Shown here: in pieces, positions 52,475 to 62,043 of the stretch
Position numbering within the stretch: the stretch's first letter is position 1
Layout: the number at the start of each line of letters is the position of its first letter
Assembly (NCBI GenBank): GCA_021324775.1
Contig: JAJPIM010000045.1
Coordinates: 124,001 to 188,000, forward strand
DNA: 64,000 nt
Direction: 5' to 3'
From: Gemmatimonadota bacterium
Lineage (GTDB): Bacteria > Gemmatimonadota > Gemmatimonadetes > Gemmatimonadales > Gemmatimonadaceae
Position numbers and translations under genes: made by a program
Notes under the pieces: generated by a model
Told to the model about the DNA's origin: nothing
Database searches by the model: none
What the model saw: only the letters and a program-made list of their open reading frames with translations

Positions 52475-53851
52475 GTGGCCACCATCACGACTCTTCCCGC
52501 GCCGTCGCACGCCGGCGAGGTGCTGCTCGCCGCCGAAGACGTGAAGAAGTACTACGGCGACGACCGCTCGCCGGTGCTGGAGATGGTCACCGTCGAGCTC
52601 CGTGACGGCGAGTTCGTGGCGCTGCTCGGCCCATCCGGGTCCGGCAAATCGACGCTGTTGCGGATCCTGGCAGGCCTCATGCCGCCGTCGGAGGGCCGCG
52701 TGCTGGTCCACGGCGAACGGCTGGACGGGCCGAACGCCCAGGTGGCGATCGTGTTCCAGAGCTTTGCGCTGTTTCCCTGGCTCACCGTACTGGACAACGT
52801 CGAGTTGGGGCTGCTCGCCACCGATCTCTCGCCGGCGGAGCGCCGCGCGCGGGCCGAGCAGGCGATCGACATGATTGGGCTGGCGGGGTACGAGGAGGCG
52901 TTCCCGAAGGAGCTGTCCGGCGGGATGAAGCAGCGCGTGGGCTTTGCGCGAGCGCTGGTAGTGCACCCCGAGATCCTGTTCATGGACGAACCCTTCTCCG
53001 CGCTCGACGTCCTCACCGGTGAAAATCTCCGGCAGGAGCTCCTGGACCTGTGGGCTGAGCATTCGATTCCGACGCGCGCCGTGCTGATCGTCACGCACAA
53101 CATCGAGGAGGCGGTCGCGCTGGCCGACCGGATCCTCGTGTTCGGGGCCAACCCGGGCCACATCCGCGTGGAGTTGAAAGGTCTTCCGCAGGCCGATCGC
53201 CGCGCGAAGAACAGCGCGCATGCGCAGCTCGTGGAGACGATCTATCAGATCATGACCAACCCCGAGCTCGACGCCGCGGAGCTCGTGCAGCAGCGGTCGA
53301 TGACCGCCCGCGGGACCGAGCCCAAGACGGGCGGGTCGCGCGCCCGGCGTTACCAGACGCTGCCGGATGTCAGCATCGACGATCTGACGGGTTTCGTGCA
53401 GTATCTCGCCACGGTCGGCGGCCGCGGCAACGTGCACGAGTTGTCCCGCGATCTCCAGATGCGCGCCGACGATCTCATGGCGCTCGTCGAGGCAACCGAC
53501 CTGCTGGGCCTCGTCGACCTCCAGAACCGGCATGTCCTGCTGACACCGGTCGGCCAGCGGTTCGCGGATGCCGATCTCGACGCGGAGAAGGCGCTGTTCC
53601 GGCAGATTGCGCTCGAGCAGATCTCGCTGCTCCGCTACGTCGTGCGCGAGCTCGAAACCAGTCCGACGCACACGCTGGAAGCGGAGCGAGTACTCGACGA
53701 TCTCGAGCACTCTTTCAGCAGCGAGGAAGCCCGCCGGCAGTTCGAGACCGTGATCGACTGGGGGCGGTATGCGGAGCTTCTCTCCTACGACGACAGCTCG
53801 GGCGAGCTGCGCCTCGATGAGGAGCACCGGGTGCCCGAGCTTCCGACGTAG
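52475..53851 (+). CDS. ABC importer ATPase with AAA-associated C-terminal domain
   Basis: 458 aa. ATPase core: Walker [20 protein letters not shown]-loop FQSFALFPWLTV, signature ELSGGMKQRVGFARAL, Walker B ILFMDEPFSALD, H-loop TVTHNIEEA-like VTHNIEEAV. After residue about 280 an extra helical domain (DVSIDDLTGFVQYLATVGGRGNVHEL to the end) matches the AAA-associated domain found in nitrate/taurine-type ATPases. GTG start. Partner of the fused permease. Confidence 0.92.
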   Translation: MATITTLPAPSHAGEVLLAAEDVKKYYGDDRSPVLEMVTVELRDGEFVALLGPSGSGKSTLLRILAGLMPPSEGRVLVHGERLDGPNAQVAIVFQSFALFPWLTVLDNVELGLLATDLSPAERRARAEQAIDMIGLAGYEEAFPKELSGGMKQRVGFARALVVHPEILFMDEPFSALDVLTGENLRQELLDLWAEHSIPTRAVLIVTHNIEEAVALADRILVFGANPGHIRVELKGLPQADRRAKNSAHAQLVETIYQIMTNPELDAAELVQQRSMTARGTEPKTGGSRARRYQTLPDVSIDDLTGFVQYLATVGGRGNVHELSRDLQMRADDLMALVEATDLLGLVDLQNRHVLLTPVGQRFADADLDAEKALFRQIALEQISLLRYVVRELETSPTHTLEAERVLDDLEHSFSSEEARRQFETVIDWGRYAELLSYDDSSGELRLDEEHRVPELPT

Positions 53852-53902
53852 AGAGGCAGCGGCGCGATGCCGCGCGACCTGGCGTCGTGTGGACACGCGG
53901 CG

Positions 53903-53908
53903 TAACTT
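53903..53908 (+). promoter_or_regulatory. -10 box candidate for the sdh operon
   Basis: TAACTT, identical to the tRNA-Asn -10 sequence, about 40 bp before sdhC. The -35 region is weak. Confidence 0.35.
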
Positions 53909-53948
53909 CGCGCGGCAATTTCTGTGATCATGCTTCGAGAGGATGGTG

Positions 53949-54752
53949 ATGGCGCACGCGCAACTTCCGGTTTTCGAGCGGCCGCAGGGTCTGACCATGC
54001 GGCGCGATGCATGGTGGGTGCAGCCCGTCGTCGTTGGGATCGTGCTCTTGTCGTTCGTGATCTACGCCACGTGGGCCGCATTGCAGAACAGCCACTATCG
54101 GTACGGGCCCTATCTCTCCCCGTTCTATTCTCCGGAGATTTTCGGAGACTCGGGACACGCGCTGCTCGGTCCGAAGCCTGGTTGGTGGCCCGGGTGGCTG
54201 CCGTTCTCCCCGGCGCTTCTGATCCTGCCGTTTCCCGGACTCTTCCGGGTGACGTGCTACTACTATCGGGGTGCCTACTACAAAGCGCTGTGGGCCGACC
54301 CGCCAGCGTGCACGGTGCGGGAGCCCCGCCATTCGTATCTCGGTGAGCAGTCGTTCCCGCTCATCCTGCAGAACGTCCACCGCTACTTCCTCTACATCGC
54401 CCTGCTCTTTCTCATCATTCTCGCCCACGATGTGTGGGATGCGCTGTGGTTCACCGATCCGGCGAGCGGAGTGACGCGATTCGGCGTCGGTCTCGGCACG
54501 CTGGTGCTCGCACTCAATGTTGTCCTGCTCTCCTGCTATACGTTTGGGTGCCACTCGCTGCGCCACATCGCCGGCGGATACCTCGACCGCCTCGCCGGCC
54601 GGCCCGTTCGCCGCCAGGCCTACGCGTGTGTGAGCTGTTTCAACCGGTGGCACATGCGGTGGGCCTGGATGAGTTTGTTCGGCGTGGCTTTCGCCGACAT
54701 CTACGTTCGCATGTGCTCGATGGGCATCTGGCACGACTGGCGGCTTCTCTGA
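53949..54752 (+). CDS. sdhC: Succinate dehydrogenase/fumarate reductase membrane anchor, actinobacterial SdhC-like
   Basis: 267 aa with five to six membrane segments. SLRHIAGGYLDRLAG, HRYFLYIALLFLIILAHDVWD and FGCHSLRH supply conserved histidines. It resembles the larger SdhC of Mycobacterium Sdh1 rather than the classical SdhC/SdhD pair. No separate SdhD is present. The ATG 53949 is preferred because a GAGAGG motif lies 6 nt upstream. Function: electron transfer from SdhB to quinone in the inner membrane. Confidence 0.85.
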   Translation: MAHAQLPVFERPQGLTMRRDAWWVQPVVVGIVLLSFVIYATWAALQNSHYRYGPYLSPFYSPEIFGDSGHALLGPKPGWWPGWLPFSPALLILPFPGLFRVTCYYYRGAYYKALWADPPACTVREPRHSYLGEQSFPLILQNVHRYFLYIALLFLIILAHDVWDALWFTDPASGVTRFGVGLGTLVLALNVVLLSCYTFGCHSLRHIAGGYLDRLAGRPVRRQAYACVSCFNRWHMRWAWMSLFGVAFADIYVRMCSMGIWHDWRLL

Positions 54753-54767
54753 GGATTTCTACGCTCC

Positions 54768-56579
54768 GTGGCTGATTTCGAAACTGTCCGCCACGACGTC
54801 CTCGTCGTGGGCGCCGGAGGCGCGGGCCTCCGCGCCGCGATCGCGGCCGCCGCGGACGGCGTGTCCGTCGGCCTCGTGTGCAAGTCGCTGCTTGGCAAGG
54901 CACACACGGTCATGGCCGAGGGCGGCATCGCCGCCGCCATGGGGAACGTCGATGACCGTGACGACTGGAAGGTCCACTTCGCCGACACGATGCGGGGTGG
55001 CCAGTACATCAACAACTGGCGCATGGCGGAGCTGCACGCCAAGGAGGCGCCGGCTCGCGTCCGCGAGCTCGAGGCATGGGGCGCGCTGTTCGACCGGACG
55101 CCGGACGGCCGGATCCTGCAGCGCAACTTCGGAGGACACCGGTACCCTCGGCTCGCCCATGTCGGTGATCGCACCGGTCTGGAGATGATTCGTACGCTCC
55201 AGGATCACGGCATCCATCATGGCATCGACGTCCATATGGAATGGACGGTGCTCACGCTGCTCACCGACGGTGAGCGGGTGGCGGGTGCACTCGCCTACGA
55301 TCGGGAGCGCGGCCGCTTCCGCGTGTTCGCTGCCGGGGCCGTCGTGCTCGCGACCGGCGGCATCGGCCGCGCGTTCCGCATCACCAGCAATAGCTGGGAG
55401 TACACCGGGGACGGCCAGTCACTGGCCTACCACGCTGGCGCGGTGCTGCAGGACATGGAGTTCGTGCAATTCCATCCGACCGGCATGGTGTGGCCGCCGA
55501 GTGTACGCGGCATCCTCGTGACCGAAGGCGTCCGCGGCGAAGGAGGCGTGCTCACCAACCGAGAGGGCCGCCGCTTCATGTTCGACGACATCCCCGAGAA
55601 CTATCGCGCGCAGACCGCCGCCGATGCCGACGAAGGCTGGCGCTATACGCAGGGCGACAAGAACGCGCGCCGGCCGCCCGAGCTGCTCACGCGTGACCAC
55701 GTGGCCCGCAGCATCACCCGCGAAGTCCGCGAGGGACGAGGCAGCCCGCACGGCGGTGTCTATCTCGACATCGCGTGGATCAAGGAGCGGCTCCCGAACG
55801 CGGCGGAACACATCAAGAAAAAACTGCCGAGCATGTATCACCAGTTCAAACAACTCGCCGACATCGACATCACGACGGAACCGATGGAAGTCGGGCCGAC
55901 GACGCACTATATCATGGGCGGCATCCACGTGGACGGCGACACCCAGATGTCCACGGTGCCGGGGCTCTTTGCGGCCGGGGAATGCGCGGCCGGCCTGCAT
56001 GGTGCCAACCGGCTCGGCGGCAATTCCCTGTCGGACCTGCTCGTGTTCGGCCAACGCGCGGGAACGTACGCCGCGCAATTCGCGCAGGCGCACGCTCCGG
56101 TCGCTCCGGATCTGGGGCAGGCCAACGAGGCTGCCCAGCAGGCGCTCGAGCCGTTCTCCCGCACGACCGGTGAAGGTCCGTACCAGATCCAGCATGCGCT
56201 GCAGGACACGATGCAGGAGCTGGTCGGCATCGTCCGCCGAGAGGAGGAAATGGCCAAGGCTCTGAGCCAGATCTCCGCGCTCTCGGCGCGTGCCGCCCAG
56301 GTCGCGGTCGTGGGCAATCGCGAGTACAATCCGGGATGGCATACCGCGCTGGACCTCGGCAACCTCCTCACCGTGGCCGAAGCGATCACACGCTCGGCGA
56401 TCGAGCGCCGCGAGAGTCGCGGCGGTCACTTTCGCGACGACTTCCCGGACAAGGACCCCGGGTCCGCGACGTTCAACATCACGCTGCGCAAAGGGCCGGC
56501 CGGCCGCATGGAGCTGAGCCGCGAACCGATCCGGCCGATGCCTGATGCACTCAAGCAAGTGATCGCCGAGGGCGGATGA
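54768..56579 (+). CDS. sdhA: Succinate dehydrogenase/fumarate reductase flavoprotein subunit
   Basis: 603 aa. Dinucleotide fold VLVVGAGGAGLRAAIAAA. AHTVMAEGGIAAAMGNVDD provides the FAD-linking region. HPTGMVWPPSVRGILVTEGVRGEGGVL, RSITREVREGRG and HGANRLGGNSLSDLLVFGQRAG include substrate-binding and catalytic residues. Catalyses succinate/fumarate interconversion at the cytoplasmic face. GTG start; a 68-bp gap to sdhB. Confidence 0.96.
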   Translation: MADFETVRHDVLVVGAGGAGLRAAIAAAADGVSVGLVCKSLLGKAHTVMAEGGIAAAMGNVDDRDDWKVHFADTMRGGQYINNWRMAELHAKEAPARVRELEAWGALFDRTPDGRILQRNFGGHRYPRLAHVGDRTGLEMIRTLQDHGIHHGIDVHMEWTVLTLLTDGERVAGALAYDRERGRFRVFAAGAVVLATGGIGRAFRITSNSWEYTGDGQSLAYHAGAVLQDMEFVQFHPTGMVWPPSVRGILVTEGVRGEGGVLTNREGRRFMFDDIPENYRAQTAADADEGWRYTQGDKNARRPPELLTRDHVARSITREVREGRGSPHGGVYLDIAWIKERLPNAAEHIKKKLPSMYHQFKQLADIDITTEPMEVGPTTHYIMGGIHVDGDTQMSTVPGLFAAGECAAGLHGANRLGGNSLSDLLVFGQRAGTYAAQFAQAHAPVAPDLGQANEAAQQALEPFSRTTGEGPYQIQHALQDTMQELVGIVRREEEMAKALSQISALSARAAQVAVVGNREYNPGWHTALDLGNLLTVAEAITRSAIERRESRGGHFRDDFPDKDPGSATFNITLRKGPAGRMELSREPIRPMPDALKQVIAEGG

Positions 56580-56646
56580 CGACCATGCGCGTGACCCACC
56601 GGCTCCGGAGCCCACGGCCGACGACTCACCACGGATCCGTGACACC

Positions 56647-57480
56647 GTGACGACACCTGCGATCGGGACTTCCTCCGGCGGCACGCCCCGCGCCGCCGGC
56701 GCGCAGGCCGCACCGGCGGAATCCGGCCAGCGGCCGGCGACGTTCCGGGTCTGGCGTGGCGACGCGGCCGGGGGCGCGTTCCGCGACTACACGACGGACA
56801 CCGCCCCGGGGATGGTCGTGCTCGACGCGATCCATCAGATTCAGGCCGAACAGGCGAACGACCTCGCGGTACGCTGGAATTGCAAGGCTGGGAAGTGCGG
56901 GTCGTGCTCGGCCGAGATCAACGGCAAGCCACGATTGATGTGCATGACGCGGTTGAGCGATCTGTCGCTCGACAAGCCCGTGACCGTCGAGCCGATGCGC
57001 GCCTTCCCGCCGGTCAAGGATCTCGTCACCGACGTGTCGTGGAACTATCGGGTGAAGGAGAAGATTACGCAGTTCACGCCGCGGCCACCCGATGCCCCGG
57101 ATGGCACCTGGCGCATCCAGCAATCGGACGTCGATCGCGTGCAGGAGTTCCGGAAGTGCATCGAATGCTTCCTCTGCCAGGATGTCTGCCACGTCATCCG
57201 TGAGCACCACGAAGAAACGGAATTCATCGGTCCGCGGTTTTTCGTCTATACGGCGGCGCTCGAGATGCACCCGCTCGACGTGGCGGACCGGATCCCCGCG
57301 CTCAAGCGCGACTACGGGATCGGATTCTGCAACATCACGAAATGCTGCACCAGCGTTTGCCCGGAGAGTATCACGATCACCGACAACGCGATCATTCCGC
57401 TCAAGGAGCGCGTGGTGGACGAGTTCTACGACCCGCTGGGGAAACTGGTGAAGCTCTTTTCGCGGGCGCATCGCGGATAA
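56647..57480 (+). CDS. sdhB: Succinate dehydrogenase iron-sulfur subunit
   Basis: 277 aa. N-terminal [2Fe-2S] cluster: CKAGKCGSCSAEINGKPRLMC. C-terminal clusters: CIECFLCQDVCHV and CNITKCCTSVCPESI. About 30 extra residues precede the ferredoxin domain. Completes the sdhC-A-B order. GTG start. Confidence 0.96.
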   Translation: MTTPAIGTSSGGTPRAAGAQAAPAESGQRPATFRVWRGDAAGGAFRDYTTDTAPGMVVLDAIHQIQAEQANDLAVRWNCKAGKCGSCSAEINGKPRLMCMTRLSDLSLDKPVTVEPMRAFPPVKDLVTDVSWNYRVKEKITQFTPRPPDAPDGTWRIQQSDVDRVQEFRKCIECFLCQDVCHVIREHHEETEFIGPRFFVYTAALEMHPLDVADRIPALKRDYGIGFCNITKCCTSVCPESITITDNAIIPLKERVVDEFYDPLGKLVKLFSRAHRG

Positions 57481-57492
57481 CGGGCGAACCGG

Positions 57493-57993
57493 ATGTATTC
57501 CCTCAAGCCGATCACCCGGGCCGGCGTGCCGGCCGCGCTCCTCAAGGCGGAGCGCTACCGGCTGCTCAACGACTCGTCGGCCGCCGAGAGCATCTGCCTC
57601 GACGTGCTGGAGGTGGATCCGGACAACCAGCAGGCGCTCGTGATGCTGGTCCTGGCGATCACCGATCAGATGCGCGACGGGCTCGTCGAGAGCGTGACTC
57701 GCGCGCGGGAGGTGCTGCCGCGACTCAAGGATGAATACAAGCGGCACTACTACGCCGGCATCATCTGCGAGCGGCGCGCCAAGGCGCAGTTAGGGCGCGG
57801 GGGCCCGCGCGCCCATCATGTCGCAGCGCAGTGGCTCGAAGAGGCCATGCGCCACTACGAGATCGCCGAGGGGATGCGGCCGGCAGGAAATGACGAAGCC
57901 ATCCTCCGGTGGAACACCTGCGCGCGACTCCTCAACCGCGGCGAGCAGTTGCACCCGCCCGTCGACGAACCCTACGAGCCGAGCCTCGAATAG
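57493..57993 (+). CDS. TPR-like protein linked to sdhB
   Basis: 166 aa. KAERYRLLNDSSAAESICLDVLEVDPDNQQALVMLVLAI is a TPR repeat, and further helical repeats follow (WLEEAMRHYEIAEGMRPAGNDEAILRWNTCARLL). It starts 13 bp after sdhB, so it is probably cotranscribed. It may help assemble or scaffold the complex. That role is inferred only from position. Confidence 0.8.
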   Translation: MYSLKPITRAGVPAALLKAERYRLLNDSSAAESICLDVLEVDPDNQQALVMLVLAITDQMRDGLVESVTRAREVLPRLKDEYKRHYYAGIICERRAKAQLGRGGPRAHHVAAQWLEEAMRHYEIAEGMRPAGNDEAILRWNTCARLLNRGEQLHPPVDEPYEPSLE

Positions 57994-57997
57994 CACA

Positions 57998-59239
57998 TCA
58001 GACCGGCTGCGTCTCTCGGTAGGCCATCGCCGCGGCAGCCACCGTCTCGTTCGCACGCCGATCGCCGCCCACGAGCCGCACCGAAGCGGAACGATAGGGT
58101 ACCGTCACGACCGCGATGGCGCCCCCGCCGTCCCGCGGGGAGAGCGTGAACTCATACCCGTCCGAGTACGCCTCCCGCAACCGCGCCCGGGTCGCGGTCA
58201 GGCCGATCCCTTCGCGGATCCCGCTCGGCAAGAGTCCGGCGCCATCGTCGCGGACCACCATGCGAAGGTGGTCCGCATCACGCCACACACGAACGTCGAT
58301 GTGGCCGGCCGCGGCCCGCGGCGCTATGCCATGACGAATCGCGTTTTCGACCAATGGCTGCAGCAACAATCTGGGAACGAGGCCGTCTTCGGCATCGGGG
58401 TCGATATCCAGGTTGACGCCGAGACGATCTCCGAATCGTGCTTGCTGAATCTCGACGTACTTGCCGAGGAACCTCGCCTCATCACGCACCGTGCTCCACG
58501 CATCGGTGACACTGGCCAGCGTGTACCGCAAGAGATCGCTGAGGCGGCCGATCGTGCGTTCGGCTTGCGCGGGATTGCTTCGGACGAGCGCCGAAACCGC
58601 GTTGAGTGTGTTGAAGAGGAAGTGCGGTTGGAGTTGGGTCGTCAGCGCATGGACACGTGCGTCGGCGAGCTGGCTCTGGAGACGCGCGGCGGCCACCTGC
58701 CGCTCCCGTGATTCGCGGCCATACGCGAGGGCCTGCACGGCGGCGACGATCAACGCATACACGAGCAGGTATCCGGTAAACCCGCCCACGATGCCGCGCC
58801 CGACGGCTCCCGCCAGCGGCGTCGGGCCGGCCTGGCCGGGCGTCAGCCAGTCGAGCACCCCCATCGCGGCCCCGCCCAGCACCGCGAAGGCAACCGCCGC
58901 GCACACGTGCGCCGCGGTTGCGCGGAGACGACGGCCCTCCCCGAACCGCACGCGCACCGTCAGAAGCGCGACCAGCGGAGCGAGCACGGCGCACGGCACC
59001 CACATGCCAAGCTGGTCGAGAAGCGTCGCGGTAAAGGGAACGCGGTGGCCATTGAGGCCGGAAAAGACCCAATATTGGCCGGCGAACAGAAACGTCAGAG
59101 CGGCCCAGAACACGACATCCACGACCGCCCACTGCAGTGCCCGGTGGCGGCCGGTCGCTCCCATGCCCTCGTGATCACGCCCGGTCGTCGCCGTCGAGGG
59201 CGCCGCGAGCATTGGACTGGCATTGGAGAGAGAAATCAC
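57998..59239 (-). CDS. LytS/YehU-type sensor histidine kinase
   Basis: 413 aa. About six hydrophobic segments (37-175) precede a His_kinase domain: LQPHFLFNTLNAVSALVRSNPAQAERTI with H206. The ATPase part contains LLLQPLVENAIRHGIAPRAAAGHI and DDGAGL. GTG start. It is convergent with the TPR gene by 4 bp and has no LytTR regulator next to it, so it is an orphan kinase. The stimulus is unknown. Confidence 0.92.
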   Translation of the reverse strand: MISLSNASPMLAAPSTATTGRDHEGMGATGRHRALQWAVVDVVFWAALTFLFAGQYWVFSGLNGHRVPFTATLLDQLGMWVPCAVLAPLVALLTVRVRFGEGRRLRATAAHVCAAVAFAVLGGAAMGVLDWLTPGQAGPTPLAGAVGRGIVGGFTGYLLVYALIVAAVQALAYGRESRERQVAAARLQSQLADARVHALTTQLQPHFLFNTLNAVSALVRSNPAQAERTIGRLSDLLRYTLASVTDAWSTVRDEARFLGKYVEIQQARFGDRLGVNLDIDPDAEDGLVPRLLLQPLVENAIRHGIAPRAAAGHIDVRVWRDADHLRMVVRDDGAGLLPSGIREGIGLTATRARLREAYSDGYEFTLSPRDGGGAIAVVTVPYRSASVRLVGGDRRANETVAAAAMAYRETQPV

Positions 59240-59342
59240 GAGTCCCGGTCCTCGACTCTGAGACGGCTACACACGCAGTGCGATCAGCAATGTAACGACG
59301 CGGACGATTTCCGGGCCGGTACTCTGGTCTGCCTGGGCACGG

Positions 59343-60605
59343 TCATGATCGGGCGGCGATCGGCACGGCAGCCCGCTCCATGTGACGCGCCTGCTCCTCG
59401 TCGATACCCAGATTGTCGGCCAGCAATGCCGGGGGAACGTTGTGCATCCAGGCGGTCAGCCCAACCTCCTGATAGAACCCGCTGTTGAATCCGGCGACGA
59501 TCTGGCACTCGTCCGCGCCGACGTTCTCGATGTGGTGTCCGTAGCCGCGCGGGATATACGTCGCGTCGCCTGCGCTCACCTCTTCGGTGCGCGCTCGCCC
59601 GCTCGATCCGAACACTGTCAGCCGGGCGCGGCCCGCGACGTAGTATTGCCATTCGTCGGCATTGGGGTGCCAGTGCATCGTGCGCAGTCCGCCGGGCGCG
59701 ATCGTGAGGTACGCACCGGTCATACCGGCGGAGATGGGGAATTCGACGGATGACACGATCCGGATCGTCCCGCCCGGTGATTCGCGCGGGGCCTGCGCCA
59801 GGAGCCGGAACTTGTGGGTCTGCGGCGCATCGTGTGCCGACCCGTCTGGACGGGCTGTCGCGTCCATCGCCGGGACCTTGCCCGGCCCGATGTACAGTTC
59901 CCCTTTGGGGATCTTGGCGAACGTCGCTTCGGGCAGCCCGAAGTTCTGCGCCAGCACGTGCGGGGGTGTCAGCGACGTCCAGTCCGTGACGCTGAATGTC
60001 CCGTACTCGGAGAAGTGGCCGTTGTCGAAAATGAGGACGAAGTGACACTCGCCCGGACCCAGCCCCTGAATCGAGTGCGCGTAGCCGCGGGGGAAATACC
60101 ACACGTCGCCAGGGCCGAAGTCATTGACTTCGCTCCGGCCTTCGGGATCGAATGTCGTCGTCTGGCAGCGCCCCGTCAGCACGAACGCCCATTCCGCCGC
60201 CAGGGCGTGCCAATGCAACTCGCGGATCGCACCAGGCTGAAGGCGCATCGAGACGCCAGCGAGGCCTTCCGCGCCGGGCATCTGCTTGACCGTGGATTCT
60301 TTCGCGGTCCCCGCCGCGTACACGCGCCCCGTCTGCGCCTCCAACGCGTAACGGAATGACGGAAGTGGCTCTGGCGCATCCGCGTCATGGGCAGGCGGCG
60401 GTCCTTGGCCGGGACGCCACGTCTCTCGGGCGATCGGCCGCGGTATGAACGCCCCGAGCGCGGCAGCCCCTCCGAGGGCGGCGAAATCGCGCCGCGAGAG
60501 TGGCGTGGGCGATGCGAGTTCCGGCTCCTGCCCGCCGGGGGCCGAGGCGGCAGCGGGGGCGCCGGTGCTGGAGTTGGCGGAACCGGATGACTGGCGCTCA
60601 GACAT
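59343..60605 (-). CDS. Bicupin of the oxalate decarboxylase family with a Tat signal
   Basis: 420 aa. Twin-arginine signal SRRDFAALGGAAALGAF at about 37-53. Two cupin modules carry metal-binding motifs: ELHWHALAAEWAFVLTG with PGDVWYFPRGYAHSI, and TMHWHPNADEWQYYVAG with AGDATYIPRGYGHHI. Oxalate decarboxylases are Mn2+-dependent bicupins that convert oxalate to formate and CO2. The lid loop that separates decarboxylase from oxidase is not judged here. Export by Tat implies a folded, metal-loaded periplasmic protein. Confidence 0.85.
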   Translation of the reverse strand: MSERQSSGSANSSTGAPAAASAPGGQEPELASPTPLSRRDFAALGGAAALGAFIPRPIARETWRPGQGPPPAHDADAPEPLPSFRYALEAQTGRVYAAGTAKESTVKQMPGAEGLAGVSMRLQPGAIRELHWHALAAEWAFVLTGRCQTTTFDPEGRSEVNDFGPGDVWYFPRGYAHSIQGLGPGECHFVLIFDNGHFSEYGTFSVTDWTSLTPPHVLAQNFGLPEATFAKIPKGELYIGPGKVPAMDATARPDGSAHDAPQTHKFRLLAQAPRESPGGTIRIVSSVEFPISAGMTGAYLTIAPGGLRTMHWHPNADEWQYYVAGRARLTVFGSSGRARTEEVSAGDATYIPRGYGHHIENVGADECQIVAGFNSGFYQEVGLTAWMHNVPPALLADNLGIDEEQARHMERAAVPIAARS

Positions 60606-60755
60606 AGTCGTCCTCGGAAAGCACTACGATGTGAGATGCCCGGCCTCGTGGGCTGGGCGCATCGCCTGCCGGTCGTGAACGCTACGACACCGCGCACATT
60701 CCCGGTAGTTGATACCCGGTGGCGGGGTGCTACGCGAGCGCCCGGTGCCGCAATG

Positions 60756-61928
60756 CTACGCGAGCGCGCGCGCCGGCCGCCTCGACCCGAACTGCCGCAG
60801 GGTGCGGTAGTGCGACGCGATCGCCGCACGGAGCGTGGGATACGCGTTGTACGGCAGGCCGTACTGCACGGCGACCTCTTTCACGATGCCGCTGATCGCC
60901 GGGTAGTGGACGCTGCAGACCCGGGGGAAGAGATGATGCTCGACCTGAAAGTTGAGTCCCCCGACGTACCACGACAGGAGGCGATTCTTCGGGCCGAAAT
61001 TCGCCGTGGTCTGCATCTCGTGCAGCCACCACTCCTGCGCGATCAGGCCCTCGACGTTCGGTGCCGGGTAGTCGGTGGACTCCACGACGTGCGCCAACTG
61101 GAAGACGATGCCGAGGATGGCGCCGGCGGCGAAATGCATCACGAAGAAGCCGATCAGTATCTGCCACCACGGGATCTGCAGCACGAGCATCGGGATCACG
61201 AGCGCGTATGCGTAGTAGCCGAGCTTCGTGCCCACGAGAACGCCGACCTGCATCCGGTCGTGCCGCTTGTCGCGATACGGACCGAGCTCCGCCTTCAGCA
61301 ACTGCTGGTAATCCTTGATGAACACCCAGAACAGCGTCGTGAAGCCGTAGAGGGCGAAGGCGTAGAGATGCTGGAACCGGTGAAACCACAGCCGCTCGCA
61401 GTTGGGCGACAGCCGCAGAAGCGGTGACACGGCGAGGTCCTCGTCGACGCCTTCGATGTTCGTATACGTGTGGTGCACGATGTTGTGCGTGATCTTCCAC
61501 ATGTAGCTGCTCGCCCCGAGGACGTCGAGCGACATCCCGAGCAACGCGTTGACCCGGGAGTTCGCCGAGTAAGCGCCGTGCAGCGCGTCGTGCGCGATAC
61601 CGAACCCGATGCCGGCCATCCCCACGCCCATCGCCAGGGCCAGCAGCAGCATCTCCCAGCGCGCGAACCGGTTGGTCAGGATGAGCCCGTAGGGTACGAA
61701 CGTGATCGCGAGCAGCAGCACGGTCTTGACGACCATGCCGGCGTTGGCCTTGGAGGAGAGCTCGTGTGTCTCGAAGTATTTCGCGACGCGCGCCTTCATC
61801 TCGTGCATCGCATGATCGGGCGTGGCCCGCGCGAATTTCACGTTGCCGCGCGGCAGGCCGCCTGGCACGGCCGCGCTCTCCGGCACGGCCAAAGCTGGGC
61901 TCGCTACCGCGTTCGATCGTGAATCCAT
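60756..61928 (-). CDS. Membrane fatty-acid desaturase
   Basis: 390 aa from ATG 61928. Three histidine boxes for the di-iron centre: GIAHDALHG, HNIVHHTYTN and QVEHHLFP. Four or more membrane helices. The third box (QxxHH) is the front-end/linoleoyl-CoA-desaturase type also found in mycobacterial DesA3-like enzymes. It introduces a double bond into membrane lipid acyl chains. An upstream in-frame start is poorer. A palindrome about 100 bp upstream may regulate it. Confidence 0.9.
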   Translation of the reverse strand: MDSRSNAVASPALAVPESAAVPGGLPRGNVKFARATPDHAMHEMKARVAKYFETHELSSKANAGMVVKTVLLLAITFVPYGLILTNRFARWEMLLLALAMGVGMAGIGFGIAHDALHGAYSANSRVNALLGMSLDVLGASSYMWKITHNIVHHTYTNIEGVDEDLAVSPLLRLSPNCERLWFHRFQHLYAFALYGFTTLFWVFIKDYQQLLKAELGPYRDKRHDRMQVGVLVGTKLGYYAYALVIPMLVLQIPWWQILIGFFVMHFAAGAILGIVFQLAHVVESTDYPAPNVEGLIAQEWWLHEMQTTANFGPKNRLLSWYVGGLNFQVEHHLFPRVCSVHYPAISGIVKEVAVQYGLPYNAYPTLRAAIASHYRTLRQFGSRRPARALA

Positions 61929-62026
61929 ATTTCGCTCATCCTTATCGGGTGTTCGCCGTGATCCGGGCCAACCGAGCCCTGCGGGGCGCCATTGTTGGCG
62001 ACCGGCCCGCACCGGCGATCCATACG

Positions 62027-62043
62027 TTCTAACCCGGTTAGAA
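62027..62043 (-). promoter_or_regulatory. Perfect palindrome upstream of the desaturase gene
   Basis: TTCTAACC-C-GGTTAGAA: 8-bp arms around one central base, about 100 bp upstream of the desaturase ATG. This is typical of a TetR-type operator. No matching regulator gene lies in the window. Confidence 0.5.
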
